This document shows positions 1-4,962 of a stretch of 5,830 nt of DNA, one piece after another. This DNA is from Deltaproteobacteria bacterium (GTDB lineage Bacteria; Myxococcota_A; UBA9042; DTJE01). The position numbers were made by a program, and so were the translations under genes. Location of the stretch: positions 1-5,830 of the forward strand of contig JADHTP010000208.1 of NCBI GenBank assembly GCA_016784945.1, in the 5' to 3' direction. Position 1 is the stretch's first letter, and the number at the start of each line of letters is the position of its first letter. The notes under the pieces are model-generated. The model was not told the origin of the DNA and did not search any database. It saw nothing but the letters and a program-made list of their open reading frames with translations.

Positions 1-631
1 TGGTGGGCGCCTCCCGGATGATGCGTGAAAAGAACGGGAACGCCTCGGCGCCGCGGTCCATCTGGACCAGGGTAAAGCCGAGGTAATACAGCACGGAGTC
101 CAGGCCGGGGTAGCCGGGGTAGTCGTCCACAACCTCCATGTAGACCTGAACGGTCTTGTTCTGCCACTGCGCACGGGCGTCGAGGTAGGCCTGCTGCTCG
201 GCCTGGGCCGCGGCGAAGGCGGCGTCCCCGCCGGTGTCCTGTGCGTTCTTCAGCTTGAGGAACATCTCGTCGCCATAGGCCTTGTTGAAATAGTTTTCGG
301 CCTTGTCCCAGAACAGTTCGGCCTTTCGCGCCAGGAACTCGGGTTTGGACGGGTCGTCTTCGGCGGTCATTTCGATCAGCTCGTCCAGGGCATTGATGGC
401 CTGGTCCAGCTTCTCGTCCGCCATGGCTTCGGGGCGTGATGCCAAGGACTTCACCCCCATGGGGGCTTTCTTCTTTTTCCCTTCGACCTTGGGTGCTTCC
501 CCGGGCGTGGGCAGGTCGTAGGTCTTGATCTCCTTCTTCTTCCCGCCTTCGGTCTGTGCCGTGGCCGGCAAGGCGAGAAAGGCTGACACCGCGATCGGAA
601 TCAGCCACCTGAAGAATCCACCAGCCGTCAT
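1..631 (-). CDS. Exported TPR-like helical-repeat protein, 3' end outside the window
   Basis: This frame is open from an ATG at 629-631 to the left edge, so 210 N-terminal residues are visible and the C-terminus is missing. Residues 1-25 form a Sec signal peptide: a short N-region with Arg8, a hydrophobic core about 9-22, and a predicted cut after the ATA at 23-25, before Gln26. A Lys-rich, probably disordered stretch follows (KKK at 31-33, KKKK at 52-55, with Pro/Gly between). From about residue 70 the sequence is helical, with TPR-like pieces at about 98-120 (RKAELFWDKAENYFNKAYG) and 178-207 (DSVLYYLGFTLVQMDRGAEA). The start is supported by AGGAGG six bases upstream. The gene lies 39 bases after the 533-aa TPR gene on the same strand, so it is probably the second gene of that operon. 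The export signal puts it in the periplasm or envelope. The style recalls TPR proteins of myxobacterial gliding and envelope complexes, but that is a memory-based impression and no specific function can be assigned. Confidence 0.88.
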   Translation of the reverse strand, partial: MTAGGFFRWLIPIAVSAFLALPATAQTEGGKKKEIKTYDLPTPGEAPKVEGKKKKAPMGVKSLASRPEAMADEKLDQAINALDELIEMTAEDDPSKPEFLARKAELFWDKAENYFNKAYGDEMFLKLKNAQDTGGDAAFAAAQAEQQAYLDARAQWQNKTVQVYMEVVDDYPGYPGLDSVLYYLGFTLVQMDRGAEAFPFFSRIIREAPT

Positions 632-637
632 GTCCCG

Positions 638-643
638 CCTCCT
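638..643 (-). promoter_or_regulatory. Ribosome binding site of the partial TPR gene
   Basis: Read on the minus strand this is a perfect AGGAGG, six bases before the ATG at 631. It lies in the 39-base gap after the upstream TPR gene. It fixes the start of the partial gene and argues for independent, strong translation initiation within an operon. Confidence 0.85.
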
Positions 644-670
644 ATGCATCTCCCGTTGCGGAGTGCCCGA

Positions 671-2272
671 CTACTTCGCGATGCAAAGCGATTTCAACGG
701 GTAATAGTAAGAACCCAATTCGTCCTTCCAGAACTCGCCGTCGAAAGGCCATTGGTAGTGCTCCACGTCCACCACGGCCTCGGCCACTTCACCGGCCTGG
801 GCCATGATCTGTTCAGACAGAAAAGCCGAGCCCAGAATTCCCTTCTGGGCGTTCAACGTCTCGAAACGGACCCTCAGGGCGTTGGACAGGAGCCCCTTGA
901 GTTCCTTGTGGACCCGGAGCAGACGCTCGCGGGCCAGTTTCCCCGCCTCGCTCATGGTCAGGGCACGGTAGGCCACCAGGTCCGGTACCAGGAAGTCCAC
1001 CATCCCCCTGGCGATGGGGTGCTTGCGAAGCTCCTCGAGCTGGTTCATTTCACGGTTGATGTGGACCACGAACCCGAAAAGCCGTCGAAGGCGCTGGTCG
1101 GCGAGGGCCGCGTTGAATATCTTCTTCACCATCAGAGAATAGTCGCCTGCCCGGACCGAAATGGACGCCAGGTAGTTATAGAAGTCCGCGGGGTCCGTGT
1201 GGGCCTCCAGCGCAACATTCAGTTCCTTCATGACCGTGTAATAGTCCTTGTAGAACGGGTCGATGGTTTCCAGGGCTTCGTCATAGTGGCAGTTCTTGAA
1301 GAAGATCACGGCCTTGAGAACATGGGCCTCGGGATAGAACTCCTCTTCGAAATAGGGGGAGTTGACGGTCTGGATGTTGCCGAGCGCCCGGGCGAAATTG
1401 CCGGACTGGAAGTAGGCCCAGGACTTCTCGAACAGGCTGTCGAGCCACTGCTCCGAGTCGTCGTTCACCTGGTCGTAGTACTTGACCGCCAGGTCGAACT
1501 GGCCCGTGCTGTAGAAGATGCGGGCCAGCGCCATGATGGCCATCTCCGACAGCCGTTTCGCTTTCCGGACTTCGTCCTCGTGATCTTCGAGGTAACGCAG
1601 GACCTCCTTGAAGGCCTGGGAAGCGGGGCCCGCCTCGTTCTTTCGCACATGGACCACGCCCTTGAGGTAGGTGGCCCGGGCGTACATGTCGGGAACGGAC
1701 GGTCCCACGCGGGCCAGGTTGTCCAGGGCGCCCGAGAGGTTGCCTTCGTAATAGTGATACTGTCCCACGTAGAAATTCAGTTCGTCGGCCAGGGCCGGGG
1801 GATAGGCCTGTGACGGATAGGAAACCATCCTGAACAGGGTGTTCTTTTCGCCCGGGAGCTTGCGGTGGATCTTGGCAAGCCAGGGCAGGGTCTGCTGGAA
1901 GCGGATGTGCTCCGGCCCCGTGTCCACCACCCGGTCGAAGTAACCGAAGGCCGACACATAGAATTCCAGCTTGTACAGGGCCACGCCCAGTTCGTATTCC
2001 GCCTCCTGGAAAAACTGCTCGGTCTCGTCCGCCTCTTCGAGAATGCGGCTGAATACCAGCGCGGCGTCGTAATACTTGCCCTGTGCCGACAGGCGTTTGC
2101 CCTCGTTCAGGACCACCACGAAGGCGATCTGCATTGGCGCGGCTCGCGGGGCTTCCGTGGCGGCGGGTGTTTCGACCGTTGTTTCGGCCGGTTCCGCGGT
2201 CTGAGCAGCGGCCGGCGTGCTGAATGCCGCCACTGCCAGAAGTATCGTTGAAAATCCTACCAGCTTCTGCAT
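671..2272 (-). CDS. Exported tetratricopeptide-repeat (TPR) protein, 533 aa
   Basis: This is a complete protein. Residues 1-23 form a Sec signal peptide (Lys3, hydrophobic core about 5-18, cut after PAAA before Gln24), followed by an Ala/Pro/Thr/Glu linker to about 46. Helical repeats of TPR type fill most of the rest. The clearest are at about 56-82 (GKYYDAALVFSRIL), 92-116, 165-190, 197-228, 245-270 (GQFDLAVKYYDQV), 280-304 (GNFARALGNI) and 315-341. Residues about 405-500 are charged and helical without clear repeats. The C-terminus has a compact aromatic block (WPFDGEFWKDELGSYYYP, 508-525). TPR domains bind proteins, so a periplasmic scaffold or assembly role is likely, but the partner is unknown. 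The start has GGAG six bases upstream and a good promoter before that. The gene precedes a second exported TPR gene. A 390-codon open frame on the opposite strand has no such support and is treated as a shadow. Confidence 0.93.
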   Translation of the reverse strand: MQKLVGFSTILLAVAAFSTPAAAQTAEPAETTVETPAATEAPRAAPMQIAFVVVLNEGKRLSAQGKYYDAALVFSRILEEADETEQFFQEAEYELGVALYKLEFYVSAFGYFDRVVDTGPEHIRFQQTLPWLAKIHRKLPGEKNTLFRMVSYPSQAYPPALADELNFYVGQYHYYEGNLSGALDNLARVGPSVPDMYARATYLKGVVHVRKNEAGPASQAFKEVLRYLEDHEDEVRKAKRLSEMAIMALARIFYSTGQFDLAVKYYDQVNDDSEQWLDSLFEKSWAYFQSGNFARALGNIQTVNSPYFEEEFYPEAHVLKAVIFFKNCHYDEALETIDPFYKDYYTVMKELNVALEAHTDPADFYNYLASISVRAGDYSLMVKKIFNAALADQRLRRLFGFVVHINREMNQLEELRKHPIARGMVDFLVPDLVAYRALTMSEAGKLARERLLRVHKELKGLLSNALRVRFETLNAQKGILGSAFLSEQIMAQAGEVAEAVVDVEHYQWPFDGEFWKDELGSYYYPLKSLCIAK

Positions 2273-2278
2273 GGGGGA

Positions 2279-2285
2279 CTCCCTC
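2279..2285 (-). promoter_or_regulatory. Ribosome binding site of the 533-aa TPR gene
   Basis: The minus strand reads GAGGGAG. Its GGAG core lies six bases before the ATG at 2272, separated by a thymine and five cytosines. It supports this ATG as the start, which also gives a well-formed signal peptide. Confidence 0.7.
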
Positions 2286-2310
2286 GTGCAATGAAAACGA
2301 AGTGAAAAAC

Positions 2311-2338
2311 ATTATTGCAGAAGACCACCAATAGTCAA
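2311..2338 (-). promoter_or_regulatory. Sigma70-type promoter for the TPR operon
   Basis: On the minus strand, TTGACT (2338-2333; five of six bases of TTGACA) is followed after 16 bases by AATAAT (2316-2311; five of six of TATAAT). Transcription would begin near 2304, giving a leader of about 30 bases before the ATG at 2272. The site lies in a locally AT-rich patch of a GC-rich region. This is a consensus match by eye and is not experimental. Confidence 0.65.
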
Positions 2339-2352
2339 GGTAATGGACCGTC

Positions 2353-2404
2353 GTTCCGGATATCCCTATCAGGCAGCGGCAAGCCATGTTCCGGTATCCG
2401 GAGC
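2353..2404. repeat. Imperfect inverted repeat in the divergent intergenic region
   Basis: Bases 2353-2364 can pair with 2393-2404 in twelve consecutive positions, ten Watson-Crick and two G-T, around a 28-base loop. The core is CCGGATA (2356-2362) against TATCCGG (2395-2401). The left arm also contains the 8-base palindrome GGATATCC (2358-2365). The two arms also resemble each other in direct orientation (GTTCCGGATATCC at 2353 and GTTCCGGTATCC at 2388). It sits between the promoter of the TPR operon and the start of asnS, so it could be an operator or, if transcribed, a leader hairpin of asnS. No regulator is visible nearby. Confidence 0.45.
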
Positions 2405-2417
2405 CGGCCCGGCCACG

Positions 2418-2446
2418 TTTACATTCCCAACTCCTTCTGATAGCTT
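2418..2446 (+). promoter_or_regulatory. Possible asnS promoter
   Basis: TTTACA (2418-2423; five of six bases of TTGACA) is followed after 17 bases by TAGCTT (2441-2446), a poor -10 but preceded by TGA, an extended -10 arrangement. It would give a leader of about 24 bases to the ATG at 2477. An alternative is TTGCAG (2315-2320) with GGTAAT (2339-2344) at 18 bases, which would put the inverted repeat at 2353-2404 at the 5' end of the mRNA. Both are weak matches. Confidence 0.35.
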
Positions 2447-2466
2447 TTCTGGCGCTTTGGCATCTT

Positions 2467-2471
2467 GGAGG
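2467..2471 (+). promoter_or_regulatory. Ribosome binding site deciding the asnS start
   Basis: GGAGG lies five bases before the ATG at 2477. An in-frame TTG at 2465 overlaps this site and so cannot use it, and no comparable site precedes that TTG. The ATG is therefore the better start. Confidence 0.85.
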
Positions 2472-2476
2472 CCGCC

Positions 2477-3769
2477 ATGGACATCGTCAGGATTGACCAG
2501 ATCGCCGGACACGAAGGCGGGGGGGTCATTCTTCGGGGCTGGCTCGCGGGCAAGCGGTCCAGCGGCAAGCTCCATTTCCTGCAGATCAGGGACGGAAGCG
2601 GGACCATCCAGTGCGTGGTGTTCAAGGGCAACGTCACCTCCGAGGTCTTCGAGGCGGCGGACCACTGTCCACAGGAGTCCTCCGTGGAGGTCACGGGCAC
2701 GGTCAAGGCCGACACCCGATCGGCCATCGGTTTCGAGGTGGACGTGACGGGCTTCCAGGTGATCCGGGAGGCGGAGCCCTACCCCATCACACCCAAGGAG
2801 CACGGGACCGCCTATCTCATGGAACACCGGCACCTCTGGCTGCGATCCAGGCGGCAGCACGCCATCCTGCGGATCCGGGCCACCCTGGTGAAGGCCATCC
2901 GTGACTATTTCGACGACAACGGCTTCCTGCTGGTGGACACGCCGATCCTGACGCCGTCGGCCTGCGAGGGGACCACCACGCTGTTCGAGCTGGGCTATTT
3001 CGACGACAAGGCCTACCTGACCCAGAGCGGCCAGTTGTACAACGAGGCCACGGCCGCCGCCTTCGGCAAGGTCTACTGCTTCGGCCCCACCTTCAGGGCC
3101 GAAAAATCCAAGACCCGGCGCCACCTTATGGAATTCTGGATGGTGGAGCCCGAGATGGCGTTTTGCGACATCGACGAGAACATGCGGGTGGCCGAGGACT
3201 TCCTGGTGTCCATCGTGGCCCGGGTCCTGGAGGAGCGACAGGTGGAACTGGAGGTCCTGGAACGGGACACGGCCCCCCTGGAAGCGGTGCAGAAGCCCTT
3301 CCCGCGAGTCCATTACCGTGACGCGGTGAAGAAGTTGCAGGCCGCGGGCACGGACATGAGCGACGGGGCGGACTTCGGCGGGGAAGACGAAACCGTGCTC
3401 ACCAAGATGTACGACCGGCCCCTCATCGTCCACCGCTTCCCCACGGCCATCAAGGCCTTCTACATGAAGAAGGACAGCGAGGAACCCGAGTACTGCCTCG
3501 GCATGGACGTCCTGGCGCCCGAGGGCTACGGCGAAATCATCGGGGGTGGCGAGAGGGAGGAGGACCCGGAGGTGTTGCGAGCGGCCATCAAGGCCCACGG
3601 CCTCCCCGAGGACGCCTTCAAGTGGTATCTGGATCTCCGCCGCTTCGGATCGGTCCCCCACGCCGGATTCGGCCTGGGCCTGGAACGCACCGTGGCGTGG
3701 GTGTGCGGACTCCCCCACGTCCGCGAAACCATTGCCTTCCCCCGCATGCTGGACAAGATCTGGCCCTAG
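2477..3769 (+). CDS. asnS: Asparaginyl-tRNA synthetase (class IIb)
   Basis: This cytoplasmic enzyme charges tRNA-Asn with asparagine using ATP. The protein has 430 residues, a normal length for the family. The N-terminal OB-fold anticodon-binding domain spans about 3-95 (GWLAGKRSSGKLHFLQIRDG). The class II catalytic core follows: motif 1 near 149-160 (GFLLVDTPILTP), the QSGQLYNE substrate loop at 183-190, motif 2 at 207-229 (FRAEKSKTRRHLMEFWMVEP) and motif 3 at 397-408 (GFGLGLERTVAW), with FPR at 421-423. The motif 2 sequence and the PTAIKAFYMK stretch at 322-331 mark it as AsnRS rather than AspRS or LysRS. No key residue appears to be missing. The start is the ATG with GGAGG five bases upstream. 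It is divergent from the TPR operon and is followed by the heptamer array and the kinase gene in the same direction. Functional linkage to either neighbour is not evident. Confidence 0.97.
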   Translation: MDIVRIDQIAGHEGGGVILRGWLAGKRSSGKLHFLQIRDGSGTIQCVVFKGNVTSEVFEAADHCPQESSVEVTGTVKADTRSAIGFEVDVTGFQVIREAEPYPITPKEHGTAYLMEHRHLWLRSRRQHAILRIRATLVKAIRDYFDDNGFLLVDTPILTPSACEGTTTLFELGYFDDKAYLTQSGQLYNEATAAAFGKVYCFGPTFRAEKSKTRRHLMEFWMVEPEMAFCDIDENMRVAEDFLVSIVARVLEERQVELEVLERDTAPLEAVQKPFPRVHYRDAVKKLQAAGTDMSDGADFGGEDETVLTKMYDRPLIVHRFPTAIKAFYMKKDSEEPEYCLGMDVLAPEGYGEIIGGGEREEDPEVLRAAIKAHGLPEDAFKWYLDLRRFGSVPHAGFGLGLERTVAWVCGLPHVRETIAFPRMLDKIWP

Positions 3770-3854
3770 GGCGTTCATCGTTGATCGTTAATCGTTGATC
3801 GTGGGAAAAGTCAGAAACGATTGACGATCGACGATCAACGATCCACGATCGTCG
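3770..3854. repeat. Degenerate heptanucleotide repeat array in two inverted arms
   Basis: The left arm (3777-3804) has four 7-base units: ATCGTTG, ATCGTTA, ATCGTTG, ATCGTGG. A weaker unit (GGCGTTC) precedes it at 3770-3776. The right arm (3815-3849) has five units of the opposite orientation: AAACGAT, TGACGAT, CGACGAT, CAACGAT, CCACGAT. In every clear unit five bases are fixed (ATCGT or its complement ACGAT) and the other two vary. A 10-base spacer (3805-3814) separates the arms. The array begins right after the asnS stop and ends 4 bases before the kinase ATG, so it makes up nearly the whole gap. Base composition is close to half AT, unlike the flanking genes. Heptamer-period short tandem repeats are known in filamentous cyanobacteria; this unit is not one I can name. 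Confidence 0.9.
3777..3842 (+). terminator. Long hairpin formed by the heptamer arms, possible attenuator or terminator
   Basis: Positions 3777-3802 pair with 3817-3842 in one register: 22 Watson-Crick pairs, three G-U pairs and a single A-C mismatch around a 14-base loop. Other registers shifted by 7 bases also pair partly. The stem lies 8 bases after the asnS stop. No run of T follows, so a classical intrinsic terminator is not supported. An mRNA 3'-end stabiliser or transcription-slowing element between asnS and the kinase is possible. Confidence 0.4.
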
Positions 3855-3858
3855 CATT

Positions 3859-4959
3859 ATGCGTGGCCCCATCCTGGTCCTGGGAAAGTACGAAATCATC
3901 GAGCCCATAGCGTCGGGCGGCATGGCCACGGTCTACCACGCCCGGGTGGCGGGACCCATGGGCTTCGAAAAGCCCGTGGCGGTCAAGGTGCTCCTGGACG
4001 AAGCGGCCGAAGACGAGGACATCGTGCGGATGTTCATCGACGAGGCCCGGCTCGGCGCCCGCCTGTCTCACCCCAACATCGCTTCCGTACTGGACTTCGG
4101 CGAGGTGTCCGGCCGGTACTTCCTGGCCATGGAATACGTGGACGGGGTCAGCCTGTCCACCCTGCGGAAGCGCCTGTCCCGGGGAAAGAAGATCAGCCCC
4201 ATGGAACCCGACATGGCCCTGTACGTCACGGACCAGGTGCTCCGCGGCCTGTCCTACGCCCACACCCTGCGGGGCGAGGACGGCAAGGCCCTTTCACTGG
4301 TCCATCGGGACGTCAGCCCTCAGAACATCCTCCTGGACAAGTCGGGGGCCGTGAAACTGTGTGACTTTGGCATCGCCACCGGGGCCTACCGGACCGAAAA
4401 GACGCGGAGCGGACTGGTCAAGGGCAAGGCCGGCTACATGTCGCCGGAGCAGGCGTCCGCTGGCCGCGTGGATGCCCGGTCGGACCAGTATTCCCTGGGC
4501 CTGACCCTGGTGGCCATGCTTTCCGGCGCCACCCCCTTCGTGGGCAAGGACACCCACGAGGTCCGGGTAAGAGCCGAAAAGGGGATCGACCGTAGCCGGA
4601 TCGACGAACTGGACGTGAACGACGCCCTCAAGGAGGTGCTCGTCAAGGCCATGTCGCTGAAACCCGCGGACCGGTTCAAGGACACTGAGGCCCTGTCCAG
4701 GGCCATGGAGGAAGCTGCGGCCGGAAGCGGCGAGGCCGGCCGACGGGCCCTGGCCAAGGTCCTCCAGAAGGTGGCCCGGGAAAAGAAGAAAAAGGCCGAG
4801 GGCGTGAAGAAGGCCAAGAAGGCCGGATCCGCCACGGCGGGGAGCCGGGAACTGGAGCCTGGTTCTCTCAAGGGTCTCAGAAATCTGCTCATTGTCGTCG
4901 GCGCCATCGCGCTGATAGCCACCATCCTCGCCCTGCTCGGGGTGGGGCCCGAAGGATGA
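3859..4959 (+). CDS. Hanks-type Ser/Thr protein kinase with C-terminal membrane anchor
   Basis: The protein has 366 residues, with a kinase domain at about 11-285. It shows a Gly-rich loop at 17-26 (IASGGMATVY, with Ala at two usual Gly positions, a variant I associate with myxobacterial kinases), ATP-binding Lys43 in VAVK, helix-C Glu62, the HRDVSPQN catalytic loop at 149-156 with Asp151 and Asn156, DFG at 169-171, the APE-like GYMSPEQA at 192-199, Asp208 and Arg272. All catalytic residues are present, so it should be active and phosphorylate Ser/Thr. A Lys-rich segment (309-321) precedes one transmembrane helix (about 342-361), leaving about five residues outside. The kinase is therefore cytoplasmic and held at the inner membrane, without an external sensor domain. 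No Shine-Dalgarno sequence precedes the ATG, yet no better in-frame start exists before an upstream stop at 3796. The moaCB start follows after 3 bases. The substrate is unknown. Confidence 0.95.
   Translation: MRGPILVLGKYEIIEPIASGGMATVYHARVAGPMGFEKPVAVKVLLDEAAEDEDIVRMFIDEARLGARLSHPNIASVLDFGEVSGRYFLAMEYVDGVSLSTLRKRLSRGKKISPMEPDMALYVTDQVLRGLSYAHTLRGEDGKALSLVHRDVSPQNILLDKSGAVKLCDFGIATGAYRTEKTRSGLVKGKAGYMSPEQASAGRVDARSDQYSLGLTLVAMLSGATPFVGKDTHEVRVRAEKGIDRSRIDELDVNDALKEVLVKAMSLKPADRFKDTEALSRAMEEAAAGSGEAGRRALAKVLQKVAREKKKKAEGVKKAKKAGSATAGSRELEPGSLKGLRNLLIVVGAIALIATILALLGVGPEG
4952..4956 (+). promoter_or_regulatory. Ribosome binding site of the MoaC fusion gene, inside the kinase 3' end
   Basis: AAGGA lies within the last two sense codons of the kinase gene, six bases before the ATG at 4963, and the kinase TGA falls in the spacer. 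This layout favours translational coupling and fixes the downstream start. Confidence 0.75.
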
Positions 4960-4962
4960 TTC

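Noticed and set aside
644..1813. A 389-codon open frame on the plus strand, antisense to the 533-aa TPR gene
   Set aside because: It has no recognisable domain. The minus-strand frame has a signal peptide, TPR repeats, a ribosome binding site and a promoter. Long antisense frames are expected in GC-rich genes with strong third-position bias.
2465..2476. TTG at 2465 as the start of asnS, adding four residues
   Set aside because: The TTG overlaps the GGAGG that serves the ATG at 2477, and the family N-terminus fits the ATG start.
2273..2476. A T-box or other riboswitch upstream of asnS
   Set aside because: The space is about 200 bases shared with a divergent promoter. I see no T-box sequence and no terminator/antiterminator pair; only the simple inverted repeat is present.
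2369..3778. A 469-codon open frame on the minus strand, antisense to asnS
   Set aside because: asnS on the plus strand is an unambiguous family member over its full length. The antisense translation is low-complexity and has no domain.
3770..3854. The heptamer array as a CRISPR array
   Set aside because: The unit is 7 bases, there are no spacers between units, and the arms are in opposite orientation. No cas gene is present.
3770..3854. The array as an insertion-sequence remnant or attachment site
   Set aside because: No transposase or integrase fragment, target-site duplication or tRNA end is visible at its borders.
3618..3929. A 103-codon minus-strand frame running through the heptamer array
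   Set aside because: Its repetitive WIVDRRSSIV-like stretch is only translation of the repeat units, and it overlaps the ends of asnS and the kinase gene.
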